A stretch of DNA of 23,363 nucleotides. Source: CAZGUH01 sp964529005. GTDB taxonomy: Bacteria; Actinomycetota; Acidimicrobiia; Acidimicrobiales; Ilumatobacteraceae. Each line of letters starts with the position of its first letter. Position 1 is the stretch's first letter. This document shows, one piece after another, positions 1-7,829 of the stretch. Position numbers and translations under genes: made by a program. The notes below the pieces were generated by a model. It searched no databases. It had not been told where the DNA came from and worked only from the letters and a program-made list of their open reading frames with translations. Location of the stretch: assembly GCA_964529005.1 (NCBI GenBank), contig CAZGUH010000053.1:1-23363 (forward strand), in the 5' to 3' direction.

Positions 1-43
1 AGGGCTTTGCAGGCCCTTGCCTAAGCCACTCGGCCACGTCGCC
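1..43 (-). tRNA. tRNA-Cys (anticodon GCA), 3' part cut off by the window edge
   Basis: Read on the minus strand, the 43 bases begin with the acceptor 5' strand GGCGACG. A D-arm with GCC/GGC stem follows, then a perfect 5-bp anticodon stem AGGGC/GCCCT closing the 7-base loop CTGCAAA, whose anticodon is GCA (cysteine). The variable loop, T-arm and 3' acceptor strand lie outside the window, so the gene is partial here only because of the edge. The gene diverges from the plus-strand gene starting at 105. Confidence 0.9.
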
Positions 44-50
44 AGGAGCT

Positions 51-62
51 GGCCCATGGGCC
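51..62. other. 12-bp perfect palindrome between tRNA-Cys and the divergent gene
   Basis: GGCCCATGGGCC is self-complementary and sits 8 nt upstream of the tRNA-Cys 5' end and about 40 nt upstream of the plus-strand start codon. It could be a small operator, but palindromes of this composition arise easily in G+C-rich DNA. No function is assigned. Confidence 0.3.
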
Positions 63-91
63 GGCACCGAGGGATGCACGATAGCCGCTCG

Positions 92-97
92 TAACGT
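92..97 (+). promoter_or_regulatory. Candidate -10 box for a leaderless transcript
   Basis: TAACGT matches the actinobacterial TAnnnT -10 pattern and ends 7 nt before the ATG at 105. That spacing would put the transcription start at or next to the start codon. No convincing -35 is visible. A short AGGA (99-102) lies too close to the ATG to be a good ribosome-binding site, which favours leaderless initiation. The call rests on pattern and spacing only. Confidence 0.35.
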
Positions 98-104
98 CAG
101 GACG

Positions 105-1289
105 ATGATCGGGACGATCGACCTCGACTCCGTGCGTGCCCGCACACCCGGCTGCGAGCACGTGACGCACCTCAACAACGCCGGCGCCGCGCTGCCGCCG
201 CACGTCGTCGTGGACACCGTCGTCGGCCACCTCCAGCGCGAGGCCAGCATCGGCGCCTACGAAGCCGAAGCGCAGGCGCGACCCGCGCTCGACCAGGTGT
301 ACCACTCGCTGGCCGGGCTGCTCGGTTGCGAACCCTCGGAGATCTCGCTGTTCGGCAGCGCCACGCGAGCATGGGTGACCGCCTTCTCCGGCATCCCGTT
401 CCGGCGCGGCGACCGCATCCTCACCGGCCGCGCCGAGTACGCGAGCAACGCCCTCATGATGTTGCGGCTCGCGGAGACGACCGGCGTCGTGATCGACGTC
501 GTCGACGACGACGAGACGGGGCAGATCGACGTCGCCGAACTCGAACGCAAGCTCGACGGCGACGTGCGCCTGATCGCCCTCACCCACGTCCCCACCGGAA
601 GCGGGCTGATCAACCCCGCCGAGGACGTCGGCCGGCTCGCCCGGGACGCGGGCGCGTGGTACCTGCTCGACGCCTGCCAGTCGGTCGGACAGCTGCCGCT
701 CGACGTCGACCGCATCGGCTGCGACATCCTCTCGGCTGCTGGGCGCAAGTTCCTGCGGGGCCCGCGTGGCACCGGCTTCCTGTACGTGCGATCCGGCCGG
801 CGCGACGAGCTGCGCCCGCCCGTGATCGACATGCACGCCGCCACGTGGACCTCACCGACCACGTACGAGCTCCAGCCCGACGGGCGGCGGTACGAGGAGT
901 GGGAATCCAGTCCCGCGCTGCGACTCGGGCTCGGCGCAGCGGTCGACGACGCGCAGGCGATCGGCATCGAGGCGATCAGCGCGCGGGCGTTGGCGCTCGC
1001 CGAGCGGCTGCGCCAGCGCCTGAGCGCCATCGAGCGCGTCACGGTGCACGACAAGGGAGCCCGCCGGGCGGCGATCGTGACGTTCTCCATCCGGGGAATC
1101 CCGGCGGCCGAGGTGTCCGCACGCCTGCGCACAGAGCACCGCATCAACACCTCGGTCACCGCTGTCACGAGCGCGCAGTTCGATCTGCCAGCTCGTGGAT
1201 TGTCCGACCTCGTGCGGGCGTCGCCGCACTACTACAACACCGACGCCGAGGTCGACGCGTTGGCCGACGCCGTCGAACGACTCACGTGA
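105..1289 (+). CDS. Class V aminotransferase-fold PLP-dependent enzyme
   Basis: The 394-residue product is a fold-type I PLP enzyme of the class V aminotransferase / cysteine desulfurase / isopenicillin-epimerase-like superfamily. The N-terminal HLNNAGAALPP is the usual opening motif. LLDACQSVGQ (D189 and Q192) contacts the cofactor ring, and SAAGRKFLRGPRGTGFLYV contains the Schiff-base lysine K215. The C-terminal RASPHYYNT motif is typical of the non-desulfurase branch. I see no active-site cysteine loop like that of SufS, so sulfur release from cysteine is not supported; the substrate is unknown (an EgtE-type lyase or a racemase/epimerase is possible). Length is normal. ATG 105 is chosen for the TAnnnT box upstream. 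The stop codon overlaps the GTG start of the next gene by 4 nt, so the two are probably co-transcribed. Confidence 0.85.
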   Translation: MIGTIDLDSVRARTPGCEHVTHLNNAGAALPPHVVVDTVVGHLQREASIGAYEAEAQARPALDQVYHSLAGLLGCEPSEISLFGSATRAWVTAFSGIPFRRGDRILTGRAEYASNALMMLRLAETTGVVIDVVDDDETGQIDVAELERKLDGDVRLIALTHVPTGSGLINPAEDVGRLARDAGAWYLLDACQSVGQLPLDVDRIGCDILSAAGRKFLRGPRGTGFLYVRSGRRDELRPPVIDMHAATWTSPTTYELQPDGRRYEEWESSPALRLGLGAAVDDAQAIGIEAISARALALAERLRQRLSAIERVTVHDKGARRAAIVTFSIRGIPAAEVSARLRTEHRINTSVTAVTSAQFDLPARGLSDLVRASPHYYNTDAEVDALADAVERLT

Positions 1290-1945
1290 GCGGTCGAGCC
1301 GCAGGGCGGATCGCACACCCTTTGCCCACACGCGTGCGGCTGCGTCGCTTGGGGGTGGCGATGCCGATGCTGGCGGTCGGGGTGACGTGCATGGTGCGCG
1401 CCGACATCGGTGTCGCGCCGTTCGACGTGTTGAACACCGGCGTCAACGAGTCGATCGGCATCCCGCTCGGCCTCGCCTACCTGATCGACTGCTGTCTGTT
1501 CTTCGCCCTCGGCGCCGCCCTCGGATCGCCCCCGGGATGGGCGAGCGTGGCGGGCGCGGTGGTCATCTCTGCCCTGCTTCAACCGGCGCTCGCACTCGCT
1601 CCCGAACCCGAGGCGATGGCGCCGCGCATCGTCCTGTACGCCGCCGGGCTGCTGGTCGTCGCGCTCGCCATCTGTCTCGTGATCACCACGGACATGGGGC
1701 CAGGACCGAGCGAAGTGATGATGCTCGGGCTCGCCAGGCACGGCGTGCCGCTGGTCGTCGCTCGGTGGATCGCCGACGGCACACCCTTTCTGATCGGCGC
1801 TGTCATCGGAGGCGCGCTCGGCGCCGGCACCGTCGTGTTCGTCATCGGGATGGGCCCGATGGTCGCGGCGGGCTTGCGGTGGCTGGGCTACACACCTCCG
1901 GCGCGGCCGATCGCGAAGGGGCCGCTGATCGTCGACGAGCGGTAG
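1286..1945 (+). CDS. YczE/YitT-like integral membrane protein
   Basis: The product is 219 residues if translation starts at GTG 1286, which overlaps the preceding stop codon as GTGA. The open frame extends much further upstream, but that part is an antisense-type shadow of the class V enzyme. The sequence is strongly hydrophobic, with about five membrane segments. Its motifs are typical of the YczE/YyaS/YitT family: an early VRADIGVAPFDVLNTG, and later TDMGPGPSEVMMLGLA. Family members are membrane proteins of poorly defined function; some are annotated as transport-related. The tight coupling to the PLP enzyme suggests a linked role, perhaps moving its substrate or product, but this is inference. 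The stop TAG abuts the stop codon of the convergent meaB gene with no spacer. Confidence 0.8.
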   Translation: MSGRAAGRIAHPLPTRVRLRRLGVAMPMLAVGVTCMVRADIGVAPFDVLNTGVNESIGIPLGLAYLIDCCLFFALGAALGSPPGWASVAGAVVISALLQPALALAPEPEAMAPRIVLYAAGLLVVALAICLVITTDMGPGPSEVMMLGLARHGVPLVVARWIADGTPFLIGAVIGGALGAGTVVFVIGMGPMVAAGLRWLGYTPPARPIAKGPLIVDER

Positions 1946-2920
1946 CTACCCGAGCAACGTCTGCGCGGCCCGGGTCGGCGTCATCGTCCCGGCTCGAACG
2001 GCATCCTCGATCGCGCCGACCTGCGCGCGCACGTGCGGATCGGACCGGAAGCGGGCGAGCACGTGCTGCTCGATCATCGCCCACATCCACTGCACCTGCT
2101 GTCGCTGACGCTTCGCGATGAAGCCCCCTGTGCGCTCGAGCGTCGCCCGGTGTGCCTGGACCTGCTCCCAGAAGCGGTCGAGCCCACGGCGCTCGAGCGC
2201 GCTGCACGTCACGACCGGCGGGATCCACGCCGGATCGACCGGCTCCATCAGGTGCAGCGCGTCGGCCAGCTCCCGCGCCGCGGCCGCGGCCTCGCGCTCG
2301 TAGGCTCCGTCGGCCTTGTTCACCGCCAGCACGTCGGCGAGCTCGAGCACGCCCTTCTTGATGCCCTGGAGCGAATCGCCCGTGCGGGCCAGCATCAGCA
2401 CGCAGAACGTGTCGACCATGTTGGCGACCGCGGTCTCGGACTGGCCGACGCCGACGGTCTCGACGAGCACCACGTCGTAGCCGGCCGCCTCGACGACGAC
2501 GATCGACTCTCGCGTCGAGCGGGCCACGCCGCCCAGGGTGCCCGCCGACGGCGAGGGACGGATGAACGCCGATGCCGACGCCGACAGCGCGGCCATGCGG
2601 GTCTTGTCGCCGAGGATGCTTCCCCCCGTGCGCGTCGAGCTCGGGTCGACCGCCAGCACCGCGACGCGGCGCCCCTCCTCCACGAGCGTGATCCCCAGCG
2701 CGTCGATGAACGTCGACTTGCCGACCCCGGGCACGCCGGTGATCCCGAGCCGGTGCGACGCGCCGGCGTGCGGCAACAGCCGGGCGAGCAAGTCCTGCGC
2801 CAGCTCCTGGTGATCCGGGCGCGTGCTCTCGACGAGCGTGATCGCTCGACCGAGGTAGCTGCGGTTGCCAGCGAGGACGCCCTCGGTGTAGGCGTCGAGG
2901 TCGATCTGGCGTGTGGGCAC
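1946..2920 (-). CDS. meaB: Methylmalonyl-CoA mutase-associated GTPase MeaB (ArgK/YgfD family)
   Basis: This P-loop GTPase assists methylmalonyl-CoA mutase: it gates adenosylcobalamin loading and helps protect or rescue the holoenzyme. The 324-residue product has Walker A GVPGVGKST (K68) and the family motif AVDPSSTRTGGSILGDKTRM. It also has the switch/Walker B-like VETVGVGQSE and a NKAD base-recognition motif, and ends in a helical C-terminal arm used for dimerisation. Length is normal. GTG at 2920 is chosen because conserved sequence (QIDLDAYTEGVLAGNR) starts just after it. A CTG overlapping the upstream mutase stop (CTGA) is the alternative, and no clear ribosome-binding site separates them. 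It is the last gene of the mutase operon, 17 nt after the large subunit, and ends back-to-back with the convergent membrane protein gene. Confidence 0.93.
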   Translation of the reverse strand: MPTRQIDLDAYTEGVLAGNRSYLGRAITLVESTRPDHQELAQDLLARLLPHAGASHRLGITGVPGVGKSTFIDALGITLVEEGRRVAVLAVDPSSTRTGGSILGDKTRMAALSASASAFIRPSPSAGTLGGVARSTRESIVVVEAAGYDVVLVETVGVGQSETAVANMVDTFCVLMLARTGDSLQGIKKGVLELADVLAVNKADGAYEREAAAAARELADALHLMEPVDPAWIPPVVTCSALERRGLDRFWEQVQAHRATLERTGGFIAKRQRQQVQWMWAMIEQHVLARFRSDPHVRAQVGAIEDAVRAGTMTPTRAAQTLLG

Positions 2921-2937
2921 CGGCGACCGGCCGGCGC

Positions 2938-5133
2938 TCAGTGCGGGGCTCCGAGGCGCCGCTCGAGCTGGTCGAGCAGGTCGGCCGCGGCCTCGCTGAT
3001 CACGGTGCCCGGCGGGAAGATCGCCGCCGCGCCGGCTGCGCGCAACGCGTCGAAATCCTGCGGCGGGATGACGCCCCCGGCGACGATGAGGATGTCGTCG
3101 CGCCCGTGCGCCACCAGCGCTTCGCGCAGCGCCGGCACCAAGGTGAGGTGGCCGGCTGCGAGCGACGACGCGCCGATGATGTGCACGTCGGCTTCGACCG
3201 CCTGCTGTGCGACTTCCTCGGGCGTCTGGAACAGCGGTCCGACGTCGACGTCGAAACCCAGGTCGGCGAACGCGGTGGCGATGATCTTCTGCCCGCGGTC
3301 GTGGCCGTCCTGGCCCATCTTGGCCACGAGCACGCGCGGCCGGCGCCCGTAGCGCTCGGCGAACTCGTCGGTGCGCGCCCGGACCTTGTCGACCAGGCTG
3401 TTCTCGTCGTTGCCGATCTCGCTCCGGTACACACCGGAGATCGTACGGACCACGGCCGTGTGGCGGCCGTACACCTTCTCGAGCGCGGCGCTGATCTCCC
3501 CCACCGATGCGTGCGCGCGAGCGGCGTCGACCGACAGCTTCAACAGGTTCTGGTCGAGGCCAGGGCCGCGGGCGCCGTCCTGCGCAGCCTGCGCCGCGGC
3601 GGTCAGCCGATCGAGTGCCGCCTGGCATGCCGCCTCGTCCCGCTCCGCGCGCAGCCGTTGCAGCTTGGCCAACTGGGCAGCGCGCACCGCCGAGTTGTCG
3701 ACCTTGAGCACGTCGATCTGCTCCTCGCCGTCGACCAGCGGATCGAGGCGGTACTTGTTGACGCCGACGACCGGCTGGCGCGCGGAATCGATGCGCGCCT
3801 GCGTGCGGGCGGCCGCCTCCTCGATGCGCAGCTTCGGCAAGCCTTCTTCGATCGCGCGGGTCATGCCGCCGGCGGCCTCGACCTCGGCGATGTGGGCCCA
3901 CGCCTTGCGGGCAAGGTCGTACGTCAGCCGTTCGACGTAGTAGCTGCCGCCCCACGGGTCGATGACGCGGCACGTTCCCGACTCCTGCTGGAGGAACAGC
4001 TGCGTGTTGCGGGCGATGCGGGCGCTGAAGTCCGACGGCAGCGCGAGGGCCTCGTCGAGCGCGTTCGTGTGCAGCGACTGGGTGTGGCCCTGCGTCGCGG
4101 CCATCGCCTCGATCGCGGTCCGCATCACGTTGTTGTAGACGTCCTGCGCGGTGAGCGACCACCCCGACGTCTGGCTGTGCGTCCGCAGCGACAGCGACTT
4201 GTCGCTCTTCGGGTCGAACTGCTTGATCAGCTTGGCCCACAACAGCCGGGCGGCGCGCAGCTTGGCGACCTCCATGAAGAAGTTCATGCCGATCGCCCAG
4301 AAGAACGACAGCCGGGGCGCGAAGCGGTCGATGTCGAGTCCGGCGCCGAGACCCGCGCGCACGTACTCGACGCCGTCGGCGAGCGTGTACGCCAACTCGA
4401 GGTCGGCCGTCGCTCCCGCTTCCTGCATGTGGTAACCGGAGATCGAGATCGAGTTGAACTTCGGCATCTCCTGCGAGGTGAAGGCGAAGATGTCGGAGAT
4501 GATCCGCATCGACGGACCCGGCGGGTAGATGTACGTGTTGCGGACCATGAACTCTTTGAGCACGTCGTTCTGGATCGTGCCCGCGAGCTGAGCCGGCTTC
4601 ACGCCCTGCTCCTCGGCAGCGAGGATGTACAACGCCAGCACGGGCAGCACCGCGCCGTTCATCGTCATCGACACGCTCATCTCGCCGAGCGGGATGCCGT
4701 CGAACAGCTGGCGCATGTCGAGGATCGAGTCGATGGCCACGCCGGCCATGCCGACGTCGCCGACGACGCGGGGATGGTCGCTGTCGTAGCCGCGGTGCGT
4801 CGCCAGGTCGAACGCCACCGACAGACCCTTCTGCCCGGCGGCGAGGTTGCGGCGATAAAAGGCGTTCGAGTCCTCGGCCGTCGAGAAGCCCGCGTACTGG
4901 CGGATCGTCCACGGTTGGTTGACGTACATCGTCGGATAGGGGCCGCGCAGGAACGGGGCCAAGCCCGGGTAGGTCTCGAGGAAATCGAGGCCGGCGAGGT
5001 CGTCGACGCCGTAGAGCGGCTTGACCCCGATGCCCTCGGGGGTCTCCCACACCGGGCCGTCGGCGCCGCGTGACGCCGCCGGGCGCGCCGCCGTGCTGTC
5101 GTCGAGCGGGATGTCGGCGAAGTTCGGGATCAT
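2938..5133 (-). CDS. mutB: Methylmalonyl-CoA mutase, large (catalytic) subunit
   Basis: The enzyme converts (R)-methylmalonyl-CoA to succinyl-CoA using adenosylcobalamin, completing propionyl-CoA assimilation; it acts as a cytosolic heterodimer with the product of the next gene upstream. The 731-residue product has the N-terminal TIM-barrel domain with TMYVNQPWTIRQYAGFSTAE. The tyrosine in TMY is the residue that favours methylmalonyl over isobutyryl substrates in the family. SVAFDLATHRGYDSDHPRV and DPWGGSYYVE are also present. The C-terminal B12-binding domain has the DxHxxG motif as DGHDRG, with H611 as the cobalt ligand. The length matches the family. A strong GGAGG (5141-5145) lies 7 nt before the ATG, and the start overlaps the small-subunit stop as ATGA, indicating translational coupling. 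Confidence 0.97.
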   Translation of the reverse strand: MIPNFADIPLDDSTAARPAASRGADGPVWETPEGIGVKPLYGVDDLAGLDFLETYPGLAPFLRGPYPTMYVNQPWTIRQYAGFSTAEDSNAFYRRNLAAGQKGLSVAFDLATHRGYDSDHPRVVGDVGMAGVAIDSILDMRQLFDGIPLGEMSVSMTMNGAVLPVLALYILAAEEQGVKPAQLAGTIQNDVLKEFMVRNTYIYPPGPSMRIISDIFAFTSQEMPKFNSISISGYHMQEAGATADLELAYTLADGVEYVRAGLGAGLDIDRFAPRLSFFWAIGMNFFMEVAKLRAARLLWAKLIKQFDPKSDKSLSLRTHSQTSGWSLTAQDVYNNVMRTAIEAMAATQGHTQSLHTNALDEALALPSDFSARIARNTQLFLQQESGTCRVIDPWGGSYYVERLTYDLARKAWAHIAEVEAAGGMTRAIEEGLPKLRIEEAAARTQARIDSARQPVVGVNKYRLDPLVDGEEQIDVLKVDNSAVRAAQLAKLQRLRAERDEAACQAALDRLTAAAQAAQDGARGPGLDQNLLKLSVDAARAHASVGEISAALEKVYGRHTAVVRTISGVYRSEIGNDENSLVDKVRARTDEFAERYGRRPRVLVAKMGQDGHDRGQKIIATAFADLGFDVDVGPLFQTPEEVAQQAVEADVHIIGASSLAAGHLTLVPALREALVAHGRDDILIVAGGVIPPQDFDALRAAGAAAIFPPGTVISEAAADLLDQLERRLGAPH

Positions 5134-7100
5134 TGCGCCACCTCCGTCGCGTCAGCAGAGCCGACGAGCAGATCGAGAGCTCGGGTCACGACGTCGAGCA
5201 CGTCGCAGCCGACGAAGACGAACTCGTCGACGCCGGCGGCACGCCACGCGGGTTCGTTGTCGCCGGGTTGGCCGGCGAGGTACACGCGCTCGGCCCCCGC
5301 GGCACGCAGCGCCTCGGCCGTCGCCGCAGCGCTCTCGGCGTAGACCGCGTCGCTCGAACAGATGCAGGCGATGCGCGCCCCGCTCGCGCGGAACGCATCC
5401 GCGACGGTGGACGTCTCCGTGAGAGCGGGCTCCGGCGCTGTGACGGCGCGGATGCCCCCGACCTCGAAGAGGTTCTTGGCGAACGTCGCCCGAGCCGTGT
5501 GGACCGCGATCGCACCGAGGGTGGCGAGGAACACGGTGGGCCGCTGCGCCGCGGCGTCGGCGCGGCGTCGCTGGTGCTCGAACGGAGCGGCATACCGCGC
5601 CGGTGCGAGCCGCGGAAACCGCGTGGCGCCATCGCCAGACCTTGTCGAACCGGAGGGGGCGGGCGGCGGCGGTGGCTCGTCGATGTTGGGGAACTCCGAC
5701 AGGCCGGTGAGCGGGCGTGAGCGGCGGGCGATCGCCCGGTCGCGCGCCGAGCGTGTGGCGGCGATGCGCGCCGAGATCTCGCCGCTGTCGAGCGCTGCGA
5801 CGAAGCCTCCCGCGCGTTCGATCTCCTGGAGCCTCGTCCACGCTGCGGCAGCGAGCTCGCTGGTCAACCGCTCGACGTACCACGATCCACCGGCGGCGTC
5901 GGCGACGCGAGCGACGTTCGATTCGTCGACGAGCAACACCTGCGTGTTGCGCGCCAATCGCCGGCCGAGCACCGAGCCGCCTTCGACCAGAAGGTCGTCG
6001 AACGGAGCGATGGTCACCGCGTCGGCGCCGCCCACACCGGCGGCAAAGGCGGCCGTCGTGCCGCGCAGCAAGTTGACCCACGGGTCGTAGGTGGTCCACA
6101 TCGCGGCCGAGCTGACCGCGTGCTGCACCTGCCGCCCGGACTCGGCGGTCGCCCCGGCGACGCTCGCCACGCGCGCCCACAGCACCCGCGCCGCGCGGAA
6201 CTTGGCGATCGTCGAGAACTGATCGGCGGTGGCGGCGAGGCGGACCTCGAGTTGGCGGAACGCCGCATCGATCCCGACACCGGCGGCGGTGAGGGCACGC
6301 ACGTACTCGATGCCCATCGCCGTCGCGCCGGCGAGCTCGTCGGCGTCGGAGGCCCCGGCGTCGTGCAGCCGAGCGCCGTCGACCACGATCGTCCGCACAT
6401 GCGGGAAGTCCGCTGCCATGCGGGCCGCGAGGCTCGATGCGGCCGCCAGATCGTCGGCGACCGGGGTCGTGCCGCCGCTCGCCGCGTAGGCGCCGATCGG
6501 GTCGGCCCCGAGCACTCCCGACGCCGATCCCGCCGCGACGTTGCGACGCGCCCACAAGCCGACCAGCGCCTCGGCCGCCGCGCGCCAGCGCGCCCCCGCA
6601 TCGAGCGCAATCCCGACCAGGTCGAGGTAGACCCCGCTGAGCGTCGCGTCGAGGATCGCCGGCAGGTCCGACCCCGCGTCGGCGCGGGTGAGGTCGACGA
6701 GGATCGACGTCGCGCCGCGCTCGAGCTCGGTGATCACCGCCGCGCTGGCGGCAGGGCCGGCGAGGATGCGCTGGCGAACGTCCCAGCTGCCCGGCGTCGA
6801 GCGGCCACCGCGCACGTACGGCGCCACCCCGGGCGCGGCTCCCGCCGACGACGTCGACGGAGCCGGCAACGACTCGACGTCAGCGGCGGTGTAGAGCGGT
6901 TGGACGGCGATGCCCTCGTCGGTGGTGGAGACGAGCTTGCGCTGGATCGCCGCATCGATCTCGGCGGGGGTCGGCGCGCCGCCCTTGAGCAATACCTTCC
7001 CGACCTGTTCGATCCACTGATCGCGCGTGACCGGCGGGAACTCGCCGGCCAGCACGAGGTCGCCTGTCGCAGGGTCGGTGCTCGTGGACATCGGCATCAT
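5130..7100 (-). CDS. mutA: Methylmalonyl-CoA mutase, small (non-catalytic) subunit
   Basis: This is the structural partner of the large subunit. About 656 residues give a degenerate mutase barrel with RLARNTQVLLVDESN and AGGSWYVERLTSELAAAAW. A Pro-rich linker (PPPPPAPSG) leads to a C-terminal Rossmann-like domain. There, the position of the cobalamin motif reads GAIAVHTARATFAKN instead of DxHxxG, so it should not bind B12, as is normal for this subunit. The frame is open to a GTG at 7112. The ATG at 7100 is chosen; ATGs at 7097 and 7091 are equally possible, and none has a good ribosome-binding site. The gene follows bioD by 41 nt on the same strand and overlaps mutB by 4 nt, so co-transcription with the biotin genes is plausible but not shown. 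Confidence 0.93.
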   Translation of the reverse strand: MMPMSTSTDPATGDLVLAGEFPPVTRDQWIEQVGKVLLKGGAPTPAEIDAAIQRKLVSTTDEGIAVQPLYTAADVESLPAPSTSSAGAAPGVAPYVRGGRSTPGSWDVRQRILAGPAASAAVITELERGATSILVDLTRADAGSDLPAILDATLSGVYLDLVGIALDAGARWRAAAEALVGLWARRNVAAGSASGVLGADPIGAYAASGGTTPVADDLAAASSLAARMAADFPHVRTIVVDGARLHDAGASDADELAGATAMGIEYVRALTAAGVGIDAAFRQLEVRLAATADQFSTIAKFRAARVLWARVASVAGATAESGRQVQHAVSSAAMWTTYDPWVNLLRGTTAAFAAGVGGADAVTIAPFDDLLVEGGSVLGRRLARNTQVLLVDESNVARVADAAGGSWYVERLTSELAAAAWTRLQEIERAGGFVAALDSGEISARIAATRSARDRAIARRSRPLTGLSEFPNIDEPPPPPAPSGSTRSGDGATRFPRLAPARYAAPFEHQRRRADAAAQRPTVFLATLGAIAVHTARATFAKNLFEVGGIRAVTAPEPALTETSTVADAFRASGARIACICSSDAVYAESAAATAEALRAAGAERVYLAGQPGDNEPAWRAAGVDEFVFVGCDVLDVVTRALDLLVGSADATEVAQ

Positions 7101-7141
7101 GGTAGGGACCACCCGGAAATCGGGGACAATCGGAGGCTCCC

Positions 7142-7828
7142 TCAGTTCGCCGGCCGATCCCCCGCCGGCCGGACGCGTGCCAGCAGCCGAGCCGGCCAGT
7201 CGCCCGTCACTGCGATCGCATCGATGCCGTCGTGCTCACGCAACCAGGCGAGGTTCTCGTTGTGCATAGGCTCGGTGGCGTCGAAGCGGTTGAGCAGGAC
7301 GTGCACCGCGGCGTCGGTCTCCGACGCCAGCGCGGCCACCGACAGCCGCACCGCGTTGATCGTCCCGAGGCCCGCATCGGCGACGAGGGCGACGGCGTCG
7401 GGGCCCAGGGCGGCGACCAGCTGCGCGCTGTCCGCATCGTGGGCGACGGGCGATCGCACGCCTCCGACGGTCTCGACGAGCCCGAGGTCGAGCGCGGGCG
7501 ACGGCCACGCGCACCCGCCGAGGAGGTCGTTCAGCAGCAGCGGCGAGCGCTCGGGCGCGAGCCGCTCGACCGCCATCGGCGGCGCCAGCGGGACCGGGTA
7601 CCAGCGATCCGTCGGGCAGACCGCCGAGGGTGTCTCGCCCGTGGCAGCGGCCAGCACCTCGGCATCGGTGGGCGAACCGTCGGCGGGGTCGAACGACTGC
7701 ACCGGCTTGCGCGCGGCGACGGACAGACCGCTGGCGCGCGCGGCGGCGAGCAGACGATGGGCGACCCACGTCTTGCCGACGTCGGTGGCCGTGCCCGCGA
7801 TCGCCAGCAGCAGGCGGGGGCGCGCCAC
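7142..7828 (-). CDS. bioD: ATP-dependent dethiobiotin synthetase
   Basis: The enzyme closes the ureido ring of biotin: 7,8-diaminononanoate + CO2 + ATP give dethiobiotin. The 228-residue product starts with the P-loop GTATDVGKT (K19), characteristic of BioD, followed by RKPVQS with the substrate-binding lysine K41. A later VETVGGVRSP segment corresponds to the conserved E-GGxxxP loop, and LNRFD is the nucleotide-base region. The length is usual. The start is GTG at 7828, one nucleotide after the bioF stop codon, so it is almost certainly translated from the same message as bioF and bioA. It catalyses the penultimate step before BioB, encoded divergently nearby. Confidence 0.94.
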   Translation of the reverse strand: MARPRLLLAIAGTATDVGKTWVAHRLLAAARASGLSVAARKPVQSFDPADGSPTDAEVLAAATGETPSAVCPTDRWYPVPLAPPMAVERLAPERSPLLLNDLLGGCAWPSPALDLGLVETVGGVRSPVAHDADSAQLVAALGPDAVALVADAGLGTINAVRLSVAALASETDAAVHVLLNRFDATEPMHNENLAWLREHDGIDAIAVTGDWPARLLARVRPAGDRPAN

Positions 7829-7829
7829 G

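Noticed and set aside
1..43. Integration site at the tRNA gene
   Set aside because: No integrase or direct repeat of the tRNA sequence is seen in the window, and the tRNA 3' end is outside it.
105..1289. Cysteine desulfurase (SufS/IscS) assignment
   Set aside because: The PLP lysine is present, but the catalytic cysteine loop is not, and no Suf/Isc genes are nearby.
2911..5073. Long open frame on the plus strand opposite the mutase large subunit
   Set aside because: Arg/Val/Asp-rich composition without domains, exactly antisense to mutB; a G+C-rich shadow frame.
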